Source of the DNA: Aquibacillus koreensis
Lineage (GTDB): Bacteria > Bacillota > Bacilli > Bacillales > Amphibacillaceae
Length of the DNA stretch: 64,000 bases
Assembly (NCBI RefSeq): GCF_025154055.1
Contig: NZ_JAOALK010000031.1
Span: forward strand, 62,001 to 126,000
Reading direction: 5' to 3'
Under the pieces are notes generated by a model, which saw only the letters and a program-made list of their open reading frames with translations, had not been told where the DNA came from and did no database searches. Positions 1-7,609 of the stretch are shown here, in pieces (position 1 is the stretch's first letter; every line of letters starts with the position of its first letter). The position numbers and the translations under genes were made by a program.

Positions 1-1139
1 TGGAAACGTTAGGTAATTCAAACTATGCTGCATTAGCTCATGCTGTATTTTTTTCGAAATTACCACTAGAGTGGATACTCCTCTATAGCTTAATAAAGAA
101 AAAGTGGTCCGTAGCATGGGTGGATTTTATTGAAAAGTACACGAAACTAGAAGTTTTTAAGACTGCTTTTTTCTCGTTTCTATTAGTATTGTGTTACGGT
201 CTGATTCAATTGCCGTTTAACTTACTATGGTTTTACATCACGCACCGGGAAGGCACGAGTCACCAACCATTAGGTGATTGGTTTATGGAGATGGGTCTGG
301 ATTTAATGCTTTACTGGGTGGCACTGTCGGTCATCATTTACATAGGGCGATTAATTATGCAAAAAGCAAAAAGGTTCTGGTGGTTATTTTTATGGTTAAT
401 TTCACTTCCTATTGCAATCTTTGTTGTCTATATTCAACCTGTATGGATTGACCCATTGTACGAGGATTTCTCGGAGATGGAGCAGGGGCCAATTAGAGAT
501 GAAATTGAAGGTTTTCTTGTGCATGTAGGAATAGAAGACGCAACCTTATTACAAGTGAATATGAGTGAAAAAGTTACAACGTTTAATGCTTATGTTACAG
601 GGATCATGGGAAATGCAAGAATAGTAATGTGGGATACTACACTAGAGGGAATGGAAATGGCAGAGATTATGTTTATTTTAGCGCATGAAATCGGGCATTA
701 CGTGATGCACCATGTATATATTGGTGTGGCAGGTTATCTTGTTTTAAGCTTTTTTCTACTATTTCTTACAGCTTTCATTTATCAAAAAATTTGGTTGCAA
801 ATTCGAAATAAACAAGAATATAAAGGCCTACATGATTTACGAGTACTCCCGATCCTTTTACTTATCGTTTCTGTCCTAATGACCATGACACAACCTGTAT
901 CGATGTATGTCTCAAGACAAATGGAACGTTCTGCAGATGCGTATGCTATTCAACATACAGAAAATCTAGAACCCGCAATCGAAGGTTATCTTCGGATGGC
1001 TAGACAATCTAAAACGGATATTGATCCGGTTTTCTGGGTCAAATGGATGCGATCAAGTCATCCGTCAATACAGGAAAGAATCAATCGAATAGAAAAAGAG
1101 ATCGAAAAACGTGAAACGAAAGTAAACACCTCTTCGTAA
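1..1139 (+). CDS. M48-family membrane metalloprotease (CAAX-protease-like), 5' end cut by window
   Basis: Zinc-dependent integral membrane endopeptidase of the M48/Ste24 type. The frame is open from base 3, so the GTG at 120 that begins the longest ORF is internal and the true start lies before the window. The visible part begins [17 protein letters not shown]. It has several membrane segments, the zinc motif HEIGH (codons at about 684-698) and a downstream ERSADAYA, where the glutamate would be the third zinc ligand, as in Ste24 proteases. The C-terminus is charged and cytoplasmic-looking. Role in protein processing or membrane quality control is family knowledge; the substrate is unknown. 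The next gene starts 21 bases downstream and may be co-transcribed. Confidence 0.85.
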   Translation, partial: ETLGNSNYAALAHAVFFSKLPLEWILLYSLIKKKWSVAWVDFIEKYTKLEVFKTAFFSFLLVLCYGLIQLPFNLLWFYITHREGTSHQPLGDWFMEMGLDLMLYWVALSVIIYIGRLIMQKAKRFWWLFLWLISLPIAIFVVYIQPVWIDPLYEDFSEMEQGPIRDEIEGFLVHVGIEDATLLQVNMSEKVTTFNAYVTGIMGNARIVMWDTTLEGMEMAEIMFILAHEIGHYVMHHVYIGVAGYLVLSFFLLFLTAFIYQKIWLQIRNKQEYKGLHDLRVLPILLLIVSVLMTMTQPVSMYVSRQMERSADAYAIQHTENLEPAIEGYLRMARQSKTDIDPVFWVKWMRSSHPSIQERINRIEKEIEKRETKVNTSS

Positions 1140-1160
1140 ATATAGAAGAGGTGATTTATT

Positions 1161-2099
1161 TTGGAACAATATCATGAACGTTTAATTACAGAAAAGGAAA
1201 AAATGCGTGAGTTAGAACGGTTAAGCAGGCAAGAGGGAAAGCTAAAGCAAGAGTTAGACGAGCTAGAATCGAAGGAATTTCGATTGAAAAAACAACTAGA
1301 TGAGGAAAAAATAGATGTAGAAAAGCTAGAAGGATTTAGTTTAGAAGGTGTGTTTCTTTCTGTCTTTGGGAGAAAGGAAGAGAAGTTAGAACAAGAAAAA
1401 CGAGAAGTCCTTGCAGCGCAATTAAAATGGACAGAAGCAAAAGAAGCGAGACAAGATACAGAAGAAGAATTAATCGATCTAAGAAAAAGAATGCAAAGTC
1501 TCGGTGACCCAACACAAAGATACAACGAATTGTTAATGGAAAGGCAAAATCAATTAGTAGAGAATAATCATGAGGCAGGGGAGAGGGGGATTGCGTTACT
1601 CGAAAAGATTGCTGACCTTCAAGCAGATCAAAAAGAAATCAACGAGGCAATCCATGCTGGAAAACAAGCGCAATCAACATTGTCACGTGCAATCCAAGCA
1701 CTAGAAAAAGCAAGGAATTGGGGAACGGTGGATATGTTTGGTGGGGGATTGATTAGCACATCGATCAAGCATAGTAATATTGATACCGCTAAAAATCATG
1801 TCCATCGTGCACAATCGCTTCTTCGCACGTTTGCTAGGGAGTTAGATGATATTGGACATACGTTCCATGCTGATGTTTCCATTTCTGGTGGATTAACATT
1901 CATGGACTACTTTTTTGATGGATTAATCTCAGATTGGCTTGTTCAAGATCAAATTAATAATTCCATGGATCAAGTGCAACAAATGAATCGGAAAACTGGT
2001 AGAACACTAGAACAACTCAATCGTTTAGAAAGTGATACTGGGCAAACGATTCAGCAATTGAGAGTGGAATGGGAAAAACTTATGAGTGCTGAAAAGTGA
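1161..2099 (+). CDS. Coiled-coil protein of unknown function
   Basis: A 312-residue soluble protein starting at TTG, 8 bases after the GAGGTG of its ribosome-binding site. Residues 1-115 are almost entirely charged heptad-like helix rich in E, K, L and Q, interrupted by a hydrophobic stretch near residues 57-70 (EGFSLEGVFLSVFG). A second helical block follows at about 120-185. A glycine-rich patch near 195 (DMFGGGLISTSIKH) and a last helix to the C-terminus complete it. No signal peptide or membrane span is seen. The family is not recognised with certainty. It follows the M48 protease gene closely and ends at a strong terminator. Confidence 0.75.
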   Translation: MEQYHERLITEKEKMRELERLSRQEGKLKQELDELESKEFRLKKQLDEEKIDVEKLEGFSLEGVFLSVFGRKEEKLEQEKREVLAAQLKWTEAKEARQDTEEELIDLRKRMQSLGDPTQRYNELLMERQNQLVENNHEAGERGIALLEKIADLQADQKEINEAIHAGKQAQSTLSRAIQALEKARNWGTVDMFGGGLISTSIKHSNIDTAKNHVHRAQSLLRTFARELDDIGHTFHADVSISGGLTFMDYFFDGLISDWLVQDQINNSMDQVQQMNRKTGRTLEQLNRLESDTGQTIQQLRVEWEKLMSAEK

Positions 2100-2132
2100 T
2101 CTATACAATAGGTTAAGATCTCGATAAGGAAC

Positions 2133-2190
2133 AATAACGGAACGAGGATCCGGAAATTTCAACACTTGGATCCTCGTTCCGTTATTTCTA
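2133..2190. terminator. Perfect 19-bp inverted repeat between convergent genes
   Basis: Arms at 2133-2151 and 2168-2186 are perfectly complementary (core GGAACGAGGATCC) with a 16-base loop. The arms end in AATAAC/GTTATT, so the stem can work in both directions between the coiled-coil gene (+) and the gene at 2228 (-). The long stem with only a short U tract is unusual for a simple terminator. Confidence 0.65.
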
Positions 2191-2227
2191 CTCAGGAAAG
2201 ATTATACAACTATAATAGTATAAGTGC

Positions 2228-2698
2228 TTATTGAGGTTTGTCATACGTAATTAAGAATTCATCATTGGTTATATAAAAATGATGTTTTGGACGATGTTGA
2301 AGAAGGTTTAGCGATTCTAACTTATGGAAGCTTACCTTTTTGTAAGGATCCCCTTGGATGACTGGTAATTCATCTGTTTGTCTCATATACTTATCAACAG
2401 CTTGTTGTACTGCATCTATTTCAAGTGCCAGCTGATAGTCGTTCTCTTCAAATATCTCGTACGTTTCCTTGGACATGTAATAGGTTTGTTTAGGGATACC
2501 CTTTAAAATTGGTGCTAATAATTGATAGTCGATGGTTAGATCTTCGTTGATGATCACGCTAAGCGGAATATCTCCTGGAAGTTGCCTGCTATAGTCTTGG
2601 ATAGCTTTTTTGAATACATCTAAGGTGATATCGACAATTGGATATTCTTTTTCTTCTTTTGGTTTAGTTTCCTTCTTTTTTTTGAATTTTTCCCACAT
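2228..2698 (-). CDS. DUF3939-like small cytosolic protein
   Basis: A 156-residue protein with a basic/acidic N-terminal tail (MWEKFKKKKETKPKEEKE) followed by a compact domain beginning YPIVDITLDVFKKAIQDY. No signal peptide or membrane helix. The sequence resembles the Bacillus DUF3939 family by memory; this was not searched and the function is unknown. The start is supported by AAGGAGATG 6 bases before ATG. It is a single gene, divergent from comK, with about 260 bases of shared upstream region. Confidence 0.7.
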   Translation of the reverse strand: MWEKFKKKKETKPKEEKEYPIVDITLDVFKKAIQDYSRQLPGDIPLSVIINEDLTIDYQLLAPILKGIPKQTYYMSKETYEIFEENDYQLALEIDAVQQAVDKYMRQTDELPVIQGDPYKKVSFHKLESLNLLQHRPKHHFYITNDEFLITYDKPQ

Positions 2699-2962
2699 AG
2701 TACATCTCCTTATTTTAATTATAGATGATGAAGCCTTTTAATAAAAAGGCGAAACACTGATAGTAACCTTGCTACCCTTTTCTTTTCATTCTTAATCTAA
2801 GTATAACAAATCCATTATAGATTTATAAATTGTGACAAAATTAAGTACAAATCGATATTTTTCTACCAAAAATTGCAATATTATGGTAAATTCTTCTTAG
2901 GCCTTTTCTTGCTCACTATTGAACAAAAATTCCAGTAAATATTCCAGTAGAAGGGTGATAGA

Positions 2963-3454
2963 ATGATCAAGGATATTAAATTAAATTATGAAGTAAATCC
3001 AGAAACGTTGGCAGTAATAGCTAAAGAAATTAATGGCCAATATATTTCAGAAATAATGGAAAATGGTGAACTTGCAGATTACTATGTGAATCAGTCCCCT
3101 CGTAAAGTGATGGACTATGCATGTAAGTATTTTGGTAGTAGTCTAAAAGGTAGACAAGACGGAACGAAGAACGTATGTGGTATTACACATAAAGCGCCGA
3201 TTTCCATTGATTATTCTAGTGGGATGTACTTTTTCCCAACAACTTCTCCACAGAACCCCAACTGCTCATGGATTTCTCACTCGCATATTGATCAAATTAT
3301 GAAGGGACCTGAACAAAGCACGAAAATTATATTCAAAAATGGAAGATCAGTAACGTTGAGTGTCTCCCATGGTTCTATTATCAATCAAGTACATAGAACC
3401 GCACAGTTTCGTTATTTACTCCAAAATCGTATTCAGTATGTACTAAAAGCCTAA
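2963..3454 (+). CDS. comK: Competence transcription factor ComK
   Basis: Master activator of late competence genes (DNA uptake and recombination), which binds paired AT-rich K-boxes in the minor groove. The 163-residue product matches ComK in length and in conserved segments such as INGQYISEI, CKYFGSSLKGR, KAPISID and FFPTTSPQNPNCSWISH. In B. subtilis its level is set by MecA/ClpCP proteolysis and by Med; both genes lie later in this window. The ATG follows AGAAGGGTGATAGA. I could not find a clear pair of AAAA-N5-TTTT half-sites in the upstream region, so autoregulation is not shown here. The C-terminus is intact, so the protein looks functional. Confidence 0.95.
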   Translation: MIKDIKLNYEVNPETLAVIAKEINGQYISEIMENGELADYYVNQSPRKVMDYACKYFGSSLKGRQDGTKNVCGITHKAPISIDYSSGMYFFPTTSPQNPNCSWISHSHIDQIMKGPEQSTKIIFKNGRSVTLSVSHGSIINQVHRTAQFRYLLQNRIQYVLKA

Positions 3455-3610
3455 AATAGTTTGAGTAGCCATTATAATATAAGCGCTTACATATAGAGGG
3501 GAGTAAAAGGCCTGATGGAAATAAAAACGCTCCTATATGTTTAAAAATACCATATTTGACGAATGCTAACAATATGGAATTTCTAGTAGCCTGGAAGGAG
3601 CTTATACATA

Positions 3611-4012
3611 ATGGATGTATTGTCACAACTTGCGACTGACTATCCTATTTGGAGTATTCTATTTGTTGCGATTGCCGTTATGTTTGTGATTAGCATTGTA
3701 AGATCATTATTCAAAATGGCAATGGTTGTAGTCGTAATAGGTCTGGTCTTAGTTGTGTTTTTTGACTTTGAACCAACGGAAGTGATGGATAAAGGAAAAG
3801 AATTTGTTCATACCGGTAAAGATGTGTTAGAAAATAGCATTAGTAGTGACTTGCTTAAAGCATTGTCTGAAGAAAATTTTTCCATTAAAAAAGAAAATGG
3901 TCAAACACTTATTGAAGTTAAATCATTAGGGTTATCCTACAATTTAAATGATTTGTTTGAGCAATTAAATAATGAACAGCAACATGAGTTAGAAAAGCTG
4001 TTAGAAAAGTGA
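3611..4012 (+). CDS. Small membrane protein of unknown function
   Basis: A 133-residue protein with one long hydrophobic region at residues 14-52 (probably two adjacent membrane segments, SILFVAIAVMFVISIV and MVVVVIGLVLVVFF) followed by a polar 80-residue tail. GGAAGGAG lies 10 bases before the ATG. No family is recognised. It is followed at once by a terminator, so it is transcribed alone or from a promoter in the 156-base gap after comK. Confidence 0.75.
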   Translation: MDVLSQLATDYPIWSILFVAIAVMFVISIVRSLFKMAMVVVVIGLVLVVFFDFEPTEVMDKGKEFVHTGKDVLENSISSDLLKALSEENFSIKKENGQTLIEVKSLGLSYNLNDLFEQLNNEQQHELEKLLEK

Positions 4013-4045
4013 GAGAAGTGTGGGATTAAGGACACTTCTCTCTTA
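4011..4045. terminator. Bidirectional hairpin terminator
   Basis: GAGAGAAGTG (4011-4020) pairs with CACTTCTCTC (4033-4042). The stem overlaps the stop codon of the 3611 gene and abuts the end of the convergent yhjD-like gene. Confidence 0.75.
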
Positions 4046-4435
4046 TTTAATCGAAGAGTGTACTTGACTACTGCCTAGTAAAGCTCTTTGCATCAGTTCT
4101 TGTAAAATGTTTTCCACTTTCTTGCGAATGGCTGGGTTAAAATAATTTCTTTTTTCTTCGCGTCCTTTACAGATAAATAAAAAGGAGGAGAAAGAGTCAT
4201 TTTTACTTAGCGTTACGACTTGCAATTGCATTTTTTCCATGCGAGCTCGTAAATCTCTCCGTTCATGTATCGCTCGGGTCTCCATTTTTCCTATCAATTC
4301 AACATAAGGTTCTTTAATTTTAAATGTTGTTCCCTTCTGGATGTTTTGTGCGTCACGTTGCATGACAACAATGGCCATAGAAAGGAATAAAAAGCGTGAA
4401 GCTATTGCGTACTCTTCTTCACTTAAATAGCGCAA
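4043..4435 (-). CDS. yhjD: YhjD-like protein
   Basis: A 130-residue soluble protein, helical and basic (segments EEEYAIASRFLFLSMAI, AIHERRDLRARMEKMQLQV). It begins with TTG, 8 bases after GGAGGAG. The name rests mainly on position: in B. subtilis yhjD precedes yhjE and sipV, and the same order is found here. Function is unknown. It is divergent from the next gene. Confidence 0.65.
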   Translation of the reverse strand: MRYLSEEEYAIASRFLFLSMAIVVMQRDAQNIQKGTTFKIKEPYVELIGKMETRAIHERRDLRARMEKMQLQVVTLSKNDSFSSFLFICKGREEKRNYFNPAIRKKVENILQELMQRALLGSSQVHSSIK

Positions 4436-4681
4436 TAAACTCTCCTCCTATAACGAACATATGTTCTAGTATATCCTAAATATATGATTTATAAAAGAAA
4501 AATATGTATGGAAAAAGATGGTCGGAAAGTGATACCTAAGGTTAAAAAATTAACAAAATAATGATAAAATCAGATAAAAAATAATTAAAATTGTAATATT
4601 AGGCAATTTATCTTGTTTACATTAAAATAAAATGAGGGAAACTGTTAAAGAAAGTTTTGGATAAGATTGAGGAGTTTTGAC

Positions 4682-5362
4682 ATGTATGAATTAGGGATGG
4701 AAGAAATAGAGATAAAAGAATTGGATATGTCCGAAGTAAGAGATCTAATTGAAAGCGATCAATTTGGTGATTTAATTGTAGAATTATTGAAAAGCTATGA
4801 AAATCTTGGGCCCTTACCTGGTATTTTATTACCATTTATCGAAGCTTTTTTCTCTTTCTTACCATTAGTGGTATTTGTCATTACGAATGGGGCAGCCTAT
4901 GGACTCGTTAAGGGGTTTCTATATTCTTGGATAGGTGCGAGTGCAGGAGCACTTTGTGTATTTATTATTATTCGTAAATTAGGAGAAAAGCGTTTTTTAA
5001 AATGGATCAAGAATAACAAGCAGGTACGACGTGTTACGAAGTGGTTAGAAAGACACGGATTCGGTCCTTTGTTTTTACTTATGTGTTTTCCGTTTTCTCC
5101 ATCGGCAATTATTAATATTGTGGCTGGATTATCGAAAATTAACTTTCAGCAGTTCGCTCTTGCTGTTTTGCTTGGTAAAGCGGTTATGATTCTGTCCATT
5201 GCGACAATAGGAGATAGCATTATGTCTTTTGCGAAAGAACCGTTAAAAACGATATTAATTGGGGTTGGAATTGTTTTGTTTTGGATTATTGGTAAATACA
5301 TAGAAAAGCGCTTACAAAAAAGGGCGGATGCCCATCAAAATATTGGTAAAAAAGGTGATTAA
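4682..5362 (+). CDS. yhjE: TVP38/TMEM64 (DedA-like) membrane protein, YhjE-like
   Basis: Integral membrane protein of the SNARE-associated/VTT superfamily, whose relatives are implicated in lipid scrambling or transport. A 60-residue acidic cytosolic N-terminus is followed by 5-6 hydrophobic segments. Signature elements are FSFLPLVVFVITNGAAYG, the GASAGALCVFIIIRKLG helix and the re-entrant FPFSPSAIINIVAGLS. The ATG at 4682 lies 7 bases after GAGGAG; the upstream TTG at 4667 sits before this site and is unlikely. A signal peptidase gene follows 51 bases later, as in the B. subtilis yhjE-sipV pair. Confidence 0.88.
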   Translation: MYELGMEEIEIKELDMSEVRDLIESDQFGDLIVELLKSYENLGPLPGILLPFIEAFFSFLPLVVFVITNGAAYGLVKGFLYSWIGASAGALCVFIIIRKLGEKRFLKWIKNNKQVRRVTKWLERHGFGPLFLLMCFPFSPSAIINIVAGLSKINFQQFALAVLLGKAVMILSIATIGDSIMSFAKEPLKTILIGVGIVLFWIIGKYIEKRLQKRADAHQNIGKKGD

Positions 5363-5413
5363 AACGTTTCCAAAAGGGTAAAATATAAGTAGTAGACCCT
5401 TGGAGGAAAGCCT

Positions 5414-5962
5414 ATGAAAAAAATAAGGTTTTGGCCGATTTTTAGAACAATATTGATTGCTACTATTTTGGCAGTATTTTTTCGCTCGTATTTATTTGCT
5501 AGTTATATAGTTGATGGGAAATCGATGGAGCCAACGTTACATGATGGCAATCTACTGATGGTAAACAGAATGATTTATGATTTCGCAGATATTGATCGAT
5601 TTGATGTCATTGTGTTTCATGCTAACGAAGAAGAAGATTATGTGAAAAGAGTTATTGGAGAACCAGGAGATTCAATTGAATATATAAATGATACATTGTA
5701 CGTAAATGGAAAGGCAGTAGATGAAGCTTATTTAAAACCTTTTAGACAAAATGACGGTACAATTTTGACAAAAGATTTCACATTAGAAGAAATAACTGGT
5801 AAATCAACAGTACCTGCTGGGAAGTTATTTGTATTAGGAGATAATCGCAGAAAGAGTTTAGATAGTCGTAATTTTGGTTTTATAGATGCAGATTCTGTAG
5901 TAGGAAAAGTTGATATTCGATACTGGCCAGTTTCAGAAGTTGGATTTAACTTTACAAAATAA
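5414..5962 (+). CDS. sip: Type I signal peptidase
   Basis: Membrane-bound serine peptidase that removes signal peptides from secreted proteins. The 182-residue protein has one N-terminal membrane anchor (residues about 9-31). The catalytic serine is S37 in DGKSMEPTL and the general-base lysine is K78 in YVKRVIGEPGD; the C-terminal box is GDNRRKSLDSRNFG. All three signature regions are intact. The length is typical of the Bacillus SipS/T/U/V/W single-anchor enzymes. By position it is the counterpart of sipV. A strong hairpin terminator starts at its stop codon. Confidence 0.93.
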   Translation: MKKIRFWPIFRTILIATILAVFFRSYLFASYIVDGKSMEPTLHDGNLLMVNRMIYDFADIDRFDVIVFHANEEEDYVKRVIGEPGDSIEYINDTLYVNGKAVDEAYLKPFRQNDGTILTKDFTLEEITGKSTVPAGKLFVLGDNRRKSLDSRNFGFIDADSVVGKVDIRYWPVSEVGFNFTK

Positions 5963-6011
5963 TCCCAAATAAAAAAACGTTACGCCGTGTAACGTTTTTT
6001 TTATTTGGGAT
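5961..6011. terminator. Long bidirectional terminator
   Basis: Arms of about 21 bp (ending ACGTTAC / GTAACGT) enclose the loop GCCGT and carry an A tract and a T tract on the two sides. They terminate the signal peptidase gene and border repeat element 1. Confidence 0.85.
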
Positions 6012-6039
6012 TTTTCTAACCAATGTTGTTTTTTGGGTT

Positions 6040-6300
6040 GTCGCATTTGATATAAAATGCGACACAATTATTGCTTATTATAATGGAGCTATCGCGTTCG
6101 AACGCGTCAGAGGATGAAGCTTGAGCTAACGCGTTCGCAAGAGTTGTATTCGAACGCTTCAGAGAGCGAACCTTGAGCTAACGCGTTCGCAAGAGTTGTA
6201 TTCGAACGCGTCAGAGAGTGAACCCTGATTTAACGCGTTAGAAAGCAGTGCTTCCGTAATAGCTAAGTTACTACGTCGCACTTTATATAAAATGCGCACT
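6040..6300. repeat. Repeat element 1: three 52-bp tandem units between palindromic inverted ends
   Basis: Units start at 6097, 6149 and 6201 (exact period 52). Each begins TTCGAACGCGTCAGAG and holds an imperfect dyad of GAACGCGT with ACGCGTTC. The array is flanked by two related inverted ends, each itself a palindrome: about 6044-6067 (GTCGCATTT...AAATGCGAC) and about 6274-6298 (GTCGCACTT...AAATGCGCAC). No coding frame is possible because 52 is not a multiple of 3. The element lies between the convergent signal peptidase and MFS genes. Confidence 0.75.
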
Positions 6301-6309
6301 AGCGTTTTG

Positions 6310-7440
6310 TTATTCTGAAATGAGATGTGTCACGAATACGAGTACTCCAAAAGTAAGTGGGATCATAATAATTACGAACGAAAAAGAAATAAGTGATGCT
6401 AGGATGGATCCTATACTAGCCCCAATCAGCAATACAAAAGAATAGACTGCGACTGCAGTAGACTTACGAGCTTTGGCAACGGCACCAACGAGTAACACAA
6501 CCATTGGAATGGAAAGAGATGTTGAAGCAATCATCATGATCGATGCAATCATCAGACTGGGTACTGTTAAGGAAATGATCGGCGCCATGAATCCAATCAT
6601 CATAAGAATTAAAGAAAATCGAAGTACACGAATAGCGCTAAAATGCGCTATAAGACTGCTAGCAAAGAAGGCGGGAATAATACCGATTAAACTAATAAGA
6701 CGAAATAGCTGTAGCGAAAAAGGAAAGTCAGTCCATTGGTTAAATAAATAAATTTCAAATGATCCATAAAATAACATTATCGTTAATAGTAGGAAAAACG
6801 TGATACTATAGAGCTTTTGTAAGGATTGATTTTTAAAACATGATAGAATAGTATAGAATAATTCTCTTAGTGGGTAGGATTGTTTCGTTTTTGATGGTTG
6901 TAGTGTTATAAACAATCCAATAAAACAACTAAGGTAAAAAAAGAAAAAAGCTGCAAACATTCCATTATAGGTAAATAAATTCGAAAAAAATGCGGAGATC
7001 ATTTGGCCGAATACACCTGCAAATAAGAAACCGGTGTTAATCATGGCAATAGCGAACGCTTGCATGGGGCCGTTAAAATGACGGAAGCAGTATGAAAATG
7101 TAACTGGCGCAAAGCTTGCCGCGAATATACCTTGTAAGATACGAAGGGTAAGCAAGCTATACACAGATTCACTTAATGCTAATAAACCTGTAAACAAGGT
7201 TAAAAAAGCCATACCAACAAGTAATATCGAGCGCAGTGAGAATCTGTCAGCAAGCATACCGAATAACAATAACCCTAATGCATAGGGAAATACAAATAAA
7301 GTGCTAGATAACGAGATAAAACCTAGAGAAACATTAAACACCTCTGCTAACCTAGGTTGCAGTGGGATCATGACATAAATACTACTAGCAATAAACACAG
7401 AACAATAAATAAGTACACTGGCAGTATAAGATTGTTTCAT
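6310..7440 (-). CDS. Major facilitator superfamily transporter
   Basis: A 376-residue protein with about 12 hydrophobic segments. Between the second and third helices it has the MFS motif-A-like sequence GMLADRFSLRS, and LRILQGIFAASFAPVTFSY resembles helices 4-5 of drug/H+ antiporters (YybF/YnfM-type, by general resemblance). The substrate cannot be told from sequence. The ATG follows GAGGTGTTTAA. It is a single gene, divergent from addB. Confidence 0.85.
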   Translation of the reverse strand: MKQSYTASVLIYCSVFIASSIYVMIPLQPRLAEVFNVSLGFISLSSTLFVFPYALGLLLFGMLADRFSLRSILLVGMAFLTLFTGLLALSESVYSLLTLRILQGIFAASFAPVTFSYCFRHFNGPMQAFAIAMINTGFLFAGVFGQMISAFFSNLFTYNGMFAAFFFFYLSCFIGLFITLQPSKTKQSYPLRELFYTILSCFKNQSLQKLYSITFFLLLTIMLFYGSFEIYLFNQWTDFPFSLQLFRLISLIGIIPAFFASSLIAHFSAIRVLRFSLILMMIGFMAPIISLTVPSLMIASIMMIASTSLSIPMVVLLVGAVAKARKSTAVAVYSFVLLIGASIGSILASLISFSFVIIMIPLTFGVLVFVTHLISE

Positions 7441-7609
7441 TTAAACACCTCACAGATGTGCAATAATGAATAATTGTTTTTTTAGTAGTCTGTAAGTATT
7501 TCATAAAGATGAACGCGTAATTACTTTAAAAGGCTATCCATTTTTACAAACTAGTCTATTGTACTATATGAAAATGGAAACCAGATGTGCAGCTAAAGGA
7601 GAGACGATC

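Noticed and set aside
1-119. Apparently non-coding sequence before a GTG start at 120
   Set aside because: The frame of the M48 protease is open through to base 3 with membrane-protein-like sequence, so this is coding and the gene is cut by the window edge.
1172-1525. Serine-rich minus-strand frame of 117 codons
   Set aside because: It is the complement of the lysine/glutamate-rich coiled-coil gene; its low-complexity Ser/Phe composition is a by-product.
2700-2962. ComK boxes upstream of comK
   Set aside because: The region is AT-rich, but no convincing AAAA-N5-TTTT pair with the correct spacing could be found by eye.
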